NCBI GenBank assembly: GCA_963277665.1
Contig: OY728143.1
Coordinates: 231,003,591 to 231,067,590, forward strand
From: Viscum album
Taxonomy: Eukaryota; Streptophyta; Magnoliopsida; Santalales; Viscaceae
Direction: 5' to 3'
Length of the DNA stretch: 64,000 nucleotides
In this document: piece by piece, positions 1-12,371 of the stretch
Layout of the letters: every line of letters begins with the position of its first letter
Position numbering within the stretch: position 1 is the stretch's first letter
Position numbers and translations under genes: made by a program
Notes under the pieces: generated by a model
Database searches by the model: none
Told to the model about the DNA's origin: nothing
The model's input: the letters and a program-made list of their open reading frames with translations, nothing else

Positions 1-1378
1 ATTCAGAAGTATTTATTGGGGTATATTTATGATCCATGCCAGTGTTTTCATTATATGTTTTCATAAAATGTTTTACTATTATTATATAAATTTTTAAATT
101 CCTTTTTACCAAATTTTTTATTTTTTATTACACAATTTGAATGGAAAATTTCTTTCCTTTTCCAAACAGAGTACTTTTTAACTATTTTGGAAAATTTTTG
201 AGAAGAATGGGTTTTTAACATATATAGAATGAATGGATTTATATTACTTAACAATGTCTTATTTCCACGATGATTAATTCATAATATTTCAAGGTTATTT
301 TATAAGAAATTATTTTCTTTAAAATTGATTGGCATTTCGAGAAAAGAATATATTTTTGAAGAAAAAATGATATTTTCCTCAAGAATAAATTTCAAATGTT
401 ATTTCAAAATAATTTTTCATCTAATATGGAATTATTTCATTGGGTTATGTTACAAGTATATTATCCCTATTATTCCTATTATTTTATTCTGTATATGATG
501 GAATGATATTTATTAAATCCATTTGTTTTAAATGTATTATGTTATGATAGAATGATGTTGAATAAACCCATTTTATTAAATGGGTTATGCTATGATGAAT
601 GATTTATGTTTTTTTAATACAGGTAATAATGATTTAATTATTATAACGATGTGGAACCTATATCTCCCTCCAATTCATTGGGTAATGATTTGTATCCCAT
701 GAGATATGTAGAACTAGAAAGGGAAATGATCTTGTTATAGTAATAGAGGGTTGTAATGGGAAATGATCTCAGTTCAATAACACAGTGATAGAATGGTATG
801 TAAACTTTGTTTAGTAATAAGAGGCTAGAATGAGGAGTGAACTCGGTTTAGTAAAGGAATTTTTCCACTATAATGGTCTTATAAATGAGCCTTGAATAAT
901 ATTGAAATGAATTTGTACTCTTATGTATTTTCCAAAATTCAATGTTTTAAAACAATATTATTTTCATACGGTTTGCATTCCTTTATGTTTTATGCCTTCT
1001 GAAATCCAAGATTTATTTCATGACTCATGATTTTGATATATGTTATATGGGGTTTGTATTGGAAATTTATGTTCATGTTTTCAAATTTTTATGTTCATTT
1101 TTTGTTATATATTTCCATTTTTACCCTTACTGAGCATCTTAGCTCACCCATTTCATATGTTTTTTTAAAAAATATATAAATACAGGTTTTAGTTTAGAAA
1201 ACAAAAGGGAAATATATTTATGGTAGATGTTGAAGATATTTCACCAAGTTAGAGGAAGGTGTTCCATGTTTCTAAATGTACTAAACTAATACGATCTTTG
1301 GGCATCTGTTTGTGTATTGTATTAATCATTCCATAAAAGTATTGTAGTTTACATGTGCATAAAAATTGGGTTGTTAGA
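1..1378 (+). mobile_element. 3' part of a chromovirus-type LTR (cut by window edge)
   Basis: Noncoding, AT-rich. Near its end it carries the signature 'cttactgagcatcttagctc' (about 1132-1151), which recurs about 270 bp before the 3' end of the gag-only element's LTR at 12605, and in decayed form in the chromovirus LTR near 36886. The downstream order also matches: a 'ctaaactaat' block near 1285 and a decayed terminus at 1371-1378 that resembles the GTTACA end of the better preserved LTR. A 'gtatca' directly after it may be the remains of an initiator-Met primer binding site. The LTR start lies outside the window. No internal region of the same element can be recognised to the right, so this may be a solo or truncated LTR. 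The exact family is not determined. Confidence 0.55.
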
Positions 1379-4338
1379 GTATCAAAAAATATGACAGTAA
1401 TCAATGAGCATATGCAAATACCTACTCATTTATATTAATCCATCTAGTCATCTAAAGTGGAAATTGGAGGACCTAGTTATCATACCTCGACTATAAACCA
1501 GAAGCAAAACCGTTTTCCTTATCTAGTATTGGAGTGGGTATATATCCATGTTCCTTATAATTATGTTTCTTTTCATTCCCTAGGAAATATGGAATGTTAT
1601 AAACCAATTCCTGACCATATCTTATAAACTTTACAAGATGTAATATCATCAATAGAAATGACTAGAATTAAGTTACATGACCCCACCTCCTCAAGTAGGG
1701 TGACTCACCTGAACAATGGGAGGGTCATTAAAGAGAAGTTTTAAATAAATTATCCAATCTAAGAGGGTCACCACCAGCATTTCATGATTAATTGACAACT
1801 GGATCAATTGTACATCCACGTTCTTGTTGGGGATCACTGGCCCATTTATAGGGCCTCTCTAGGACAGACATGTATCCATTATGAAATCCCAAAAACACAT
1901 AGACATATATCGATATTATCATGAGAGTCATCTGAACCCACTCCAATGCATGGGAATACCCATTCACAAAACACGGATTTAGCTACCCATAGGAGATCAT
2001 CAACAATGAAATCCCACTTAATGTAGTTAAAAATATCAGAGAAGACTCATGGCCCTACTCTGTTAATGATTGGTCTTCTTGAGGACATAAAATATATATC
2101 AATTGTAACCTAGGATCCTATTGATATGTTGCCAAATTTTAAATGTGTAAGCAGTAGTCACGAAGGTCCACCCTCTAGCAATTATACAAGTAACTTTGGG
2201 GGTCCTCACAAAAATATTTTCCATGAAGGCTTTATTTGTGAGAATAATTAGATCTATCATGAGTGATTATCTCCTGATGAAAACCATAGTAACCCTCCAC
2301 ATGGATAGAAGATTAATCAATAAGAATATTCACTTATTACCAGATCAATTATTATAAATCCTTCATATTTTGAGGTGGTCTAAACGATACAGTCAGTAAT
2401 TCATGGTATCCTATCAATGAAAAGAGACATTATTTATCAATCCTACGTTAGTTTGAAGAAATTTTCATACTCCAAACGACAACTGGATCATTTCCATTCC
2501 AAAAATACCCCTATTAGACCCACTGCTTGTGAAAAACTGCCAGGATGTTCCCATGTTGAGATGATCAAGTGGAGAAATATCTACAAGAAGAACAAAAAAA
2601 TACATAACATGTGAGATTAAAACTATTCATTGATAATATATACATCCTGTTTTGTCCATCATCCACTTATTATTTCAACAATTTAATGTTATTGTCATAA
2701 GAGTGCATAAAAATCATCCTTCCGAATCTTCAGACAACTCTCCTCCTCATAAAAGTGAATTTATTTCCTTACAATGTGTATACATACCATGTTATAGTAT
2801 TGGGAAATATTAATCATAAAATAGACCTGTGGTCCCTTCGATATTCATGGAGAACATGATTTTGAGAGAAATATAATGATATTAAACAAGAATTCCACAA
2901 TGCATTATATAAATTACATCATCTAATCATTGATTCCCCTCCTGGAGTTCAATTCCGGGGATGGGGAAACATAGGACTTTGAATTTCACCTCATGTACTT
3001 GTCAACAAAATACACTAGAGGTTACATCCTATAATTTCATTGTTCTATGTTATATAATAAAAAATTCCCCTACTATGTATAGATGGTTTACTTAGTAGGA
3101 ATCGGCCCAAAATAAGTGTCAAAAGTGTCATGACCAATGATAGTAGGATATCAACAAGATGTTGAATCAAGAAACTAAGAACAATAAATTGAATTCTCAC
3201 ATAAGGGAAAATAATTATCTAGCAATATTTATTCCCTTAGAATACAGAATATCACATGAAGATCATTCATTATGCCTGACTCATGCTCAAATAAGGATGT
3301 GCAAGATCACGAGAGTAAAGGTAGTAGTAGAAGAATCCACAACACGAGATTAGCTTCAACATATTTGATTAATGCATTTTTAACAAAATGTACCCCTTCG
3401 ATCCAAATCTTTCTTCTTGAATCATGAAAAGTGAAGAGTGGGGGAAACCCCAACCCCTAGGGATGAGGTTATTTTTACCTTTACATCCACTTCAATGGAA
3501 ACTAATATCTTCCCTTTTCGGGGGACAATAAGAAATGAGGTTTCCTAGTTCATCCCCTCCCACGTCCCACTTCCCTATGAAGGGACATGTATGATAAGGT
3601 TGTCTGAAAGTTCACTTTGAGTCACTCTTTTCCATGAATCTTAAAGAGGGAACCTAAAATAGAGGAATATGTCTTGTAAAGGGTGAAAATAACCCTCCTA
3701 TCATTTGATGTCCAATATGAAACCTACAATGCATTATGCATCGGTGAACGTCATGGATGTATTGCCTAAGGTTAGTGTTGAGTATTTCCTCTATGTAGAT
3801 GATCATGGATAGTATGGTTCCATTTTAGAATGTTCTCTACACTAATGTAAATGAATATGTTTTGCGTGCCAAAATTTTGAAGCTGGACAAGAACATGGGG
3901 GCTTTGAAAAATGTTCCACCCACACCCCCTTGATGAATATCTATCAAGGTAAATGGTAATTCACTGGATGAATACCATAATTTATTAGAAGGATTTGAAT
4001 TAGCCATATAGAATAATGAATTGTATAATAAGATCTAGAAATGAAGAAGCTAACGATGCTAAATAATGAACTACTCTGGGATAATATTCCTAATGGGTAT
4101 GTCCTTTTATTAAGACCTCATATTAACCTCCTAGCTAATACCCCTAAACTATAGGTGATAATGATACCAATGTGAGTGGATCCATAACTTCCCCTCATCC
4201 CTGCGCCTATTCCAGAAGTTTACTTCGACCTTCACATGAAATGATATCAAAATTTCCTTTAATTATGGTAACAACCATAACTAAATCACGACAAATCTGA
4301 AAAGATGTTCCCTAACGAATGTTAACTATAGATATTTT
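1379..4338. other. Unclassified decayed intergenic sequence
   Basis: About 3 kb with no ORF longer than about 65 codons on either strand and no domain I can recognise. Base composition is slightly less AT-rich than the LTRs. It lies between a truncated LTR and the start of a Tat/Ogre-type gag remnant, so it may be the 5' LTR or leader of that element. I found no matching copy of it downstream to support that. Confidence 0.4.
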
Positions 4339-4700
4339 TTGATCCATTGTGTTGTTTCCTACCTATTTCTTCTGCTATTAAATATATTATTCAACAAAAC
4401 ATTCATCAATGTTGTCAAGACACCATTGAATCATTGGAATCGCTATTGGAAGATGTGGAGGAACAGTGTGCACCAATTAGGACAGAATGGAATCCTTACC
4501 CTGAATGGGTTAGAGAGATCCCCCCCCCCGAATTTTAAGATCCCTACATTTCAAGTGTTAAATGTCTCAAGAGACCTGGATCATCATCTGACACGTTTTT
4601 TTTTTGCTTTTTAATCCCAGGATTGAAACCCCTATTCTATAATAATTTGATAAGTATATATTCTTCTTGAAAACATACAAGGGTCAGACTTTTTATGATA
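4339..4700 (+). pseudogene. Tat/Ogre-type gag, N-terminal remnant
   Basis: The translation around 4515-4600 gives 'PPPNFKIPTFQ' followed by 'DLDHHLTRFF'. This resembles the start of the capsid domain of Tat/Ogre gag proteins, in which a proline-rich [F]K[VI]P-F block precedes a G-x-DP-x-HL-x-x[FY] block. Upstream, in another frame, a glutamate-rich stretch (about 4440-4500) could be the poorly conserved gag N-terminus. The coding frame is soon lost to stops. In a Tat element gag is the structural protein that forms the cytoplasmic particle. The protease remnant of what is probably the same element follows at 6.37 kb on the same strand. Assignment is by motif reading and is moderate. Confidence 0.45.
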
Positions 4701-6373
4701 CCCCAATTTTCCAGCGTAGCCAATCGTGGAATGAGAAGATCTTCATCAATAGTTTCTCATTCAATTCAACTCAATGTAACAAAATTCAAGGATCCTTTAC
4801 CTCTTTAATAGAATAAAAATAAGAGAAATAAAGGGTCCTGGATTTAATTCCTAGGTGGAAAGTTCTAACTTACTCCCTGAACCTACAGCTTCCCTAAGAA
4901 TATTATATTTCTATTTCTATAGGGATCCTCAATGATGGGTTATGAAGGTTGTTCATCCTACTGTGATATACTAGTGGGTTATAGGATCTTTTCATAGTTT
5001 CTCAAATAATGGAATATCCCAATTAGTGAATTGAGATCATGTCCAGAATGGTTCGTTTAGCCCTATGAAATAGAACAAGAAAGGTAGAGGTTTTATCCAT
5101 CACACTTAAACTAGACTCTATGTCAACTCAAACCCGAAAATAACTACCTTATCGTGATGAAACATTGGAGAATCAACTGCAACACCCTCCTAATCAGGAT
5201 GATGGGAGGGGAAAATAAAAAATATATTTGAGAAGAAAAACAATAATGTTTATTCATTCCGAGACAAGAAAGACTATGGATGCATTATAGATGCTATGGA
5301 AAAGGATTTACTCTATGATCTAGGGACTAAGAGGCCATACTAGGTTAATATTGATGATAATTAAAATTATTTCCCATTTCACCAGTAGATAGTGAACACC
5401 ATTATGTGATGATTCATTTTTAATGAAATCCTAAAAAAATTGTAGACTCTTGGAAAGTAATTTTGGAGAAACCAATAACACAAATAGCATATATTTCCAC
5501 TACTAATCCTGAAGAATAAGGTGACTTGATAGAAGTCTCTATAAAAGGATATTAATGATTGTAAATTGAATTACTAAAAATGTAGTAAACCCAAATCATG
5601 ATATCATCAAAGAATAGTTGAACCAACCAACTATTCCCCTTGAAACTTCTATGGTGGAAGAGCCAAATCTATAAGCATCATAGTCCTCCAAAAATAGTAT
5701 TTTAAAAAATGAAATTTATGGATTTCTGGAAGGGTGGTGAGAAAAATAAGAAATATGAAACTATACAAAGGAGATTATTGGCATTGAATTTATCATAAAT
5801 TATTCCCTTAGTCTCCAAATAACCAGCATTTCCCCCAAAAATAGTTCCACTAGAACTGGAGAGCCAAAAATAATTCTCATCAAATGAGGAATTAATTTTC
5901 AGTTCTGATAATTTCATTCATTTAAAAGATCCCTTCTCAGATGACAAGTGTGGATATGAATCGAAGATCCTTGCACCCAACTGGGGAACCAGAGGAAGAG
6001 GTTTCATGAGCTATGGATATGGGGGAAATATATCCATAAAATAAACCTGATTTCTAGAAATGTCACTAATCGGTTTATCAGTTATAAATATTCTCATAGA
6101 ATATCCCTTCATTGTGTCAAGCATTAATAGGTAAATCCACCCATATATTTTAATATCCACTCTAACCCAATAATTATAGAATATAAATCAGATATGGTAC
6201 AACTGTTTGGTCACCCTCACAAGGTATGTAGAGCTTTTCAACCTTACTCTCCAAGGACAATGGCACCTTCAACTCTTATTTTAATGGCTGATCCACCTAT
6301 ATCAAGAAATTAATTTCTTATAGTAACTCTGAAAGAGAATCCTCACACTAATAATTGAACGCCCTTATCATAA
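4701..6373 (+). other. Probable gag C-terminus/spacer of the Tat element, not readable
   Basis: This interval lies where the rest of capsid, nucleocapsid and the gag-protease junction should be. I see only short scattered coding-like runs and no CCHC zinc knuckle. An antisense ORF at 5702-5917 has no recognisable content. Confidence 0.35.
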
Positions 6374-7100
6374 AAGTATGACATATTGAAAATATTATCC
6401 TCTATTCCAGTTATGTTATCAATCCTAGACACCCTAAGTATATCGAAATATCTCAAGGAAGCACTCAAAGGGGATTTTCTAATCCCCTGGGAGTTTGAAG
6501 ACGACGTTACTGGTGATGTGGTCTACCAATAAATTATAGATCCTGAAAAATTTTATGAAATTATATCCCTTACAGAGTGAGATAAATATGTCAGTATGCA
6601 AGGACAGATCAGATCCTTGTATGTGTTTGGAAATATAAATAGTATCAATGTACGATGGGGTTCTATTAATAATGGCTTGGGAGTTAATCACATTCCCATA
6701 CATAGACTTCTCTAGATGGTCTATTGTGAGTCCAACCTCACAAATTCCTCTCTGATTCTACAAGGTTATGAAATAATTAAGAACAATCCCTTAATAAAAT
6801 AAAAATCAGGGCTTAGTTTGGATGCCTTGTATCTGACTCATAATTTCTAATTGATCTTCAGGGAAAGTTACCAATGTTTTTTCAAGGAATTACTTAATTG
6901 TATCAACATATGGAAATCCTATCATCATAGCATCAATACCTCACATACTACATTAATAGATAAATATATACTTTTCACATTGATATGGCCCCATTCAAAT
7001 CCTATGAGTCACGTTATATCAATGGAGGATTCAATCAAAGAGAGGGGAAATGGTCCATGGTTAACGGTGTATCTTGGGTCACAGCCCTGAATAGTCTAGA
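6374..7100 (+). pseudogene. Tat/Ogre-type aspartic protease remnant
   Basis: A single frame, broken by stops, runs from 6374. It first reads KYDILKILSSIPVMLSILDT, then LSISKYLKEAL, which matches the conserved helix just upstream of Tat/Ogre protease (consensus-like: YD-x-L-x-x-L-x-x-IPA-x-[IL]S, then S-x-x-HREAL). After a spacer it reads LYVFGNINSINV, a tryptophan-bearing segment, then INNGLGVNHIPIHRL. That corresponds to the active-site loop [LI]-[IL]-D-[NG]-G-S-[AS]-LN-x-[LM]PL of retropepsins. The catalytic aspartate is replaced by Asn (INNG instead of IDNG), so the enzyme is dead. In-frame stops include TAA, TGA and TAG. A later segment to about 7.1 kb in the same frame may be the C-terminal half. 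In a live element the protease cleaves the Gag-Pol precursor. Confidence 0.62.
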
Positions 7101-7520
7101 GTGGACCTCATCCAACCTATTAAGATAGCTCAGTGAAGAGTACATGTTACCCATTTATCAGGATGAGCATATGAGTCAGAATTCATATGTATATTCAATA
7201 ACTTCCATAATATTAGTTATAATTACTTATCCCATCAACTTCAAAAAGGTAGCTAAAGGTTTGATCAGTATTCCAGGCATAGGATGGAATGTGAAAAATT
7301 ATTATTCATCCCTCATTCCATCTATGAATATTCAAAGATGAACCATGGTATTAGTTTGGTTAGAGGAATATAAATTATCTTTCTTGTGTCAAAATATTGA
7401 CTCCTATCATCAAAATAAAAATGTCACACTAGTACTTGATCCCACTATGGAACAAGAGGAGTATCAAGAGAAATAATTGGAGGAAGAAGAGGAATAGGAG
7501 AAGGATGACCTCAGGTATTC
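7101..7520 (+). other. Pro-RT spacer with acidic low-complexity tract
   Basis: It contains a purine-rich run near 7449-7511 that reads as Glu-rich peptide (EEE blocks broken by TAA and TAG). Tat pol polyproteins often have an acidic linker between protease and RT, which fits the position. No other domain is visible. Confidence 0.35.
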
Positions 7521-8940
7521 TACTCAAGCATTTTATTAAGGAATATATACCACAATTGATGAGCTAAGGAAAAGAAACCCATGTTTAGAGTAGGACCCAT
7601 GACCAATGTTGATTAGTGCAACCATGATTCCTGAGGAACACGAATTATGTTCCTCCTTTTAAAATAAGAATCAGGATTTGTTTTCAAGGAACTATCTAGA
7701 TATATTGGGGGGACCCTCTGACTAGGAGGTTCCCCTACCTCGCAGTGTCTAGGGTTTTCCACTAAATTATTAACATTCCCTCCTCTGGTAACCGAATTCA
7801 TAACATGTCCTCTTATAGATCTCAGCCTGGTTTGGCGTCGGATCAGGCACAATGCTTGACATTGATAGTCCTTTCATGGTTCGGAATCTCTGGATTCCCA
7901 CGTGACTGGATCTCAGTGCAACATTGTTGGAGTGGCTCAGAGATGACTATAATGTTCATTGGTGTAGCTCGCCGATAGATCTGGAATTGCTCGGGGTAGG
8001 GTAGGTATTCTAGATCTGGTTTATCAGGCATTTTTTAGAGTTTGTTTATTTTTGTGTTGGATCCAAGTTTTATTTCACCGAGAATTGGGTAGGCTCATTG
8101 TGATTCTATTGTCATCACCTAGGCCCTGCTTGCGGATCTATTTTCTAGTGGGTTTATTCGAATCTGGGGTGATTCGCTCATCTAGAGGTTTGTCGTCTCT
8201 TGCGTTGTTTTTTATCATTCTCCCGAAGTCCACTCATGGATGTTGGTCCCTGGCATGGGTCCTTCCCCAACTCAGATCTTCCTAGATTCAAGCCCAGGGT
8301 GGCACTTCTTAGTTGGATTGGTTGTGGTCCCCTCTCTGGTGGTGCCTCTTAGGTTGGATGTTGGGTCTTCTAGACCCAGGGTTGCTGAGCTGGCTCCCAA
8401 TCCCATAGGGAATCTACCTCATCTATGGTGGAAAGAAGATGTAGAAATGGATGGAGTAAGTGCGTGGATGGGGGATGATCATGATTGAGGGTCTCAACCC
8501 TAGCATTGGTTTCTATGACTGTGGTGGTGTTGGTGTGAGGTGTAATTGAAAATGACTCAATAAATCTTTTGGATTTGATGAATCTGTTGTCTAAGTGGAA
8601 TCCTCTTGTGCTTGATTGTTGATAGATTGTCTCAGACATTCTTCCAGATGCTTCAGATGATGTTTTAGAGCAGGTTTTCCTCACATTTCATGGATATTCA
8701 GATTTGGATGATTGAGCGGGTATAGTATAGACATAGGTATTGGGCCCATGCATTTCTTTACGGGAATGTTTACTGAGAAGTCCTGCACAGGTGGAGGCAT
8801 GATATATTGATTTTGATGCAGGCGAGGGGTATTTTTGTGGAGTCTATTCTGGGGTGATTACAACACTTGTTTTTTGGAAATCATTTTTTTTTGAAGTCTT
8901 GATTTCATGTGATGTTTCACCCTTTACCCTTAAAGGTGGT
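7521..8940. other. GC-richer segment of unknown origin between protease and RT
   Basis: From about 7.6 to 8.9 kb, and most clearly 8050-8690, the sequence is visibly richer in G and C and less riddled with stops than its surroundings. It has overlapping open stretches on both strands (8052-8285 and 8240-8488 on +; 8370-8684 and 7613-8031 on -). None of the translations resembles a domain I know. It may be an insertion, a captured fragment, or the variable pro-RT spacer, which in Ogre elements is known to hold an intron. Flanking target duplications were not found. Confidence 0.35.
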
Positions 8941-9063
8941 TTATCCAAAAATAAATAAAAAATTTCGGCCTTCGAGCCATTCAGTCATATTGAAATATTG
9001 GGACTTGATCTTGAGGTGGCCACTCACAAACTAAGCTTTTGAGAGAACCATTGAGGCTATAAG

Positions 9064-9251
9064 AAAGCCACCAGAAGGACACATCTGGCTCATGCTGCAA
9101 AATTGATGCTGAAGATGGAAAACACATCAAGTCAAACATCATTCAGGATTTCCAATATCCAAAATGGATAGCCAATATAGCCCTTATCAAGAAATAGAAT
9201 ATAAAAATTATATTTTTCATCAACTTATGATATCTCAATCAATCTCGTTTT
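9064..9251 (+). pseudogene. Tat/Ogre reverse transcriptase, N-terminal piece (interrupted)
   Basis: It begins with RRTHLAHAAKLMLK, the decayed form of the conserved linker helix before Tat RT. After a frameshift it reads IIQDFQYPKWIANIALIKK, a close match to the Tat/Ogre RT start (…YP-x-W-[LIV]ANIVPV-KK). Then come decayed forms of the next strand and of the [DY]LNQ block. The frame is cut at 9251 by the LTR of the nested gag-only element. The missing remainder of the same RT begins at 19145, in an order that matches the family. Stops at the lysine-rich turn show it was already a relic. RT copies the element RNA into DNA in the cytoplasmic particle. Confidence 0.72.
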
Positions 9252-10611
9252 TGTAACACCCCAAGCTTTCATGATACACTTTTCTTTCAATAATGCAATA
9301 TCTTGCATTGTACGCAAGTTCGAGATTGTAACACACCACGACCAATCAAAGTAGCATTTATGAATAGTAATACCCATATTTTGAAATTATATATATTTTA
9401 TATTTCAAAATGGACTTCATTTTTGCATTCGGAATATCCAAATTAGCCTATGTTGAATTTTTGGTATTTTTCTGAGAACTTCCAATTTGTTATGAATAGT
9501 GTAAAATACTTAAAAACAACTTTTTTAATAAAAATAATTTATAGTGATAAATTATACTATTGAGTGGTTTTAAAGTGTAATTAGAATATAATTTTACCAT
9601 TTTATCCAATGGTGGTCATTAGAATTAATTTCACTTTGAAATTGGACATAAACAATTGTAAATCTTTTGAGATATATTGTTTCTTAAAAACACGCTATTT
9701 GTTGTGACAATGGGAGTTAATAATAAAATTAATTAATGAAACTTATATGATTGGAATTTTGTAAAATAGACGCCATTTTTGAATTTGGAATATCAATTAT
9801 AGCATAGGAAGAAATTTTGGCATTGTTCTGAAAAACTTCAATTTTTGATGAATAGTGAAACCACTAAGTGGTAGTTAAAAAACTAATTTTTTGTTTAAAC
9901 AAAAAATTACCACATCTGTGATTTTATTTTCAAAAATCCAACATACATGGTTGTCATTAGGATGTAAAATGTGGTTCAATGGGATTAAAATAATTTTTTG
10001 GTGAATAGTAACTTTTAAGTTTAATTACTCGCGATTAAAGGTAATTAGTGAAATTTAATGAAAAATTGACATTATAAAAATATGAAAATACCATTACACT
10101 TGTATTACCGCTATTGGATGACTCATGGCCGACCAATAAAATACATAGGTTAACTTGGGGACCCCATGGAGCCACATTGGCAGAAAAATGAAATTAAAAA
10201 CTTTTTATTTAATGTTAAAATAAAAATGTCACAAACATGAGTTGTTTTACTAAAACAATTCTTAAATGGGGTTATACAAGTCATATTTTTTACTATAAAT
10301 ATTCACTAGAAATTTAAAAATATTTCATACATCATGATAATTTTTTTATAATTTTTAGACATTAAATAAATTTAATTATTTATGACACCTTGATGATGAA
10401 GCGATTACCTCATTAGTTAATGATTTAAATAAAATAAAAAGATAATGTAAAATCTAAGACATACACTTGTCAAAAACCTATTGGCTGAGTATATATAGAA
10501 CCCTTATCACCTTATCCTCGAAATATATAAGTGTGGGACCTTTAAAATCCGAAACTCTTTATATAAAAAGTAACATTTCATTACTTTCCAAGAGTGCCCC
10601 TCCTCTCCTCT

Positions 10612-10618
10612 TATAAAA
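10612..10618 (+). promoter_or_regulatory. TATA box of the 5' LTR promoter
   Basis: TATAAAA within 'cctcttataaaaggcccc', preceded by a pyrimidine-rich CTCC tract. The box and its surroundings are conserved in the 3' LTR (16879-16885). It is the likely start-site determinant for element RNA, about 1.36 kb into the LTR. Confidence 0.7.
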
Positions 10619-10968
10619 GGCCCCAACCACTACCACCTTACTCACACCTTCAAAACCATTTGGCTCGGCCAACCTCTGCCAAAATACTCTCTCAACTTAC
10701 ATCTCTTACTCATAGAAGCCTCCCTTTGGGAATAATTCTTCCCAAGGAAGCCTTTGTCTCAAATCAAAAAAGAGTTACCCGATTTTAAGGTAATGTCTTC
10801 TCTTTTGTAATTTTGTTTTATTTTGCTTCTCCAACCCCCTAAACTCTTTTTATTCAATTATTTTGTAACAAAACCAGTATCCTAAATATACTAGGATGTT
10901 TTTATAAGAATTATTCGAGCTACACTTACACACACCTACATCTAATGGTTAAAGAACATACTGTTTCT

Positions 10969-11376
10969 GTGGATGGCGAATTTCTGCCTCACGAAATGAT
11001 GATTGTTCAACACTCATATAACACCTTCAAAGGTGGCCATTAAGATGTAACTATTTTTATATATGATATATAATATGTTTATGTTTTACTTATGCTTCTG
11101 TATTTTTCATTTATGGCATACCTTTATGGTTTCCATTATTGGTAAACGCGATATCTTCATTTTTGGAAGTGCGGACTACCGCCCCCTCAAAGTGATTTGA
11201 ATCGTTAATGCCATATGTGGGATGTATAAAGGATGGAGTAAATGGTATTATACATTATATAATACTGGAATTATATTATACCTTTATATAATTATAACTT
11301 CATTCCATTAAATACGAAATATAAATGAAAGTAGCGTTCATGCGTACGTACGGCTTACCGTCTCCATGAACGGTGC
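10969..11376 (+). repeat. Three phased LTR motifs (5' LTR copy)
   Basis: Three degenerate copies of one motif, with cores near 10985 (tgcctca), 11180 (cgccccc) and 11359 (cgtctcc), are spaced 195 and 179 bp apart and separated by AT-rich 'atatatgatatat'-like DNA. The better copies carry GGACTACCGCC or GGCTTACCGTC. They lie 364-747 bp downstream of the TATA box. The same trio at similar distances is found in the chromovirus LTR (43.4-43.9 kb) and in the - strand LTR (47.7-48.1 kb). Confidence 0.65.
11334..11370 (+). repeat. Inverted repeat around CGTACGTACG
   Basis: The arms GTTCATG and CATGAAC are perfect inverted repeats. They enclose a loop that begins with the 10-bp palindrome CGTACGTACG and contains GGCTTACCGTC. 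The whole block is identical in the 3' LTR (17601-17637), although neighbouring sequence has diverged. Confidence 0.7.
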
Positions 11377-12316
11377 ATTTCATTTTTCTTACCTCTAAAT
11401 GTTACTTAATATTATGAATGAATGTATAAAATAGATATATATGATATATATGATATCTAAATCATGAATATAATTATGTATATAAGGGATATTCTACCAC
11501 ATAAACAACTTGTAATTATAAGAAGTTTATTGTTGAATCAAGTACCAAAGATCGACAGAACGACCGTTATTAACTGAAAGGACTACATAATTTTCATAAC
11601 ATTGTAATAAGTGATATAAAAGGTATAATGAACATGAAAAATGTTCTTAAGAAAGTACATATTAACTATAGTTTATTATTCCGGAGATTAAAGAAAGGTC
11701 GAGTCAAATCGGACACGAGGTAAGGGAACTTCTTAACCTAATTTATATTCTTTGGGTTAATCTCCTACATTCAAATTATGTCATGATATTATTATGTCCT
11801 ATATTGTATTTTTACATATTTGTTTTGTAATTATAGTGAATACACATAATATATTTATTTTATTTTAAAAAATGATCTTTGTAAGGGACTTCGTCTCAAT
11901 CTCCTTTCATTGAGGCATATTTTGTTTTATACACAACATTCATTTATATGGTGTATAAACCTCGTTGACTGTTACTTATATTCAAAAGTTTTTCTTTATA
12001 ATTATTCTATTTTTAAATGATTTAAAAAAATAGATATTTCTATAAAATATATGAAAATCCAGTGCAAATTTATACATATTTAACGTATACTAAAAAATGT
12101 TTTCCGAAAACCCGACTCTCGAGTGTGGTAGACAGGAAGGGATTGAAAGTGGACCCATCATGGCCTGTAATTAGTCGAGAAGTATCAGAATTAGTTATTT
12201 TGTTTTCATAAGCTTGCATAATGTTTTCAGAAAAATACTGGAGTATATATGATCAATTTTAAACGTAAGTATCTTTTAAAGAAATTGCATCGGTAGGTCT
12301 CATGAGACAAACTAGT

Positions 12317-12371
12317 GTCTTGGCACGAGGCCTTGTCAAAATCTTGTTTGTAGTCTTGGCACGAGGCCTTG
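12317..12371 (+). repeat. 19-bp direct repeat pair in LTR
   Basis: 'gtcttggcacgaggccttg' occurs at 12317-12335 and 12353-12371 and is retained, with small changes, in the 3' LTR (from about 18579 and 18616). Function unknown. Confidence 0.6.

Noticed and set aside
4508..4520. C-run followed by a T-run (4602-4610) as a possible functional signal or SINE/LINE tail
   Set aside because: Simple homopolymers within the gag remnant; no boundary or duplication.
8370..8684. 104-codon antisense ORF in the GC-rich segment
   Set aside because: No recognisable domain, overlapping ORFs on the other strand, and no promoter or splice evidence. Treated as part of an unassigned segment.
10594..10788. 64-codon ORF inside the 5' LTR, with a similar C-terminus in the longer 3' LTR ORF (16747-17055)
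   Set aside because: Lies over the TATA/leader region. Similarity is explained by the LTR duplication, and substitutions show no coding pattern.
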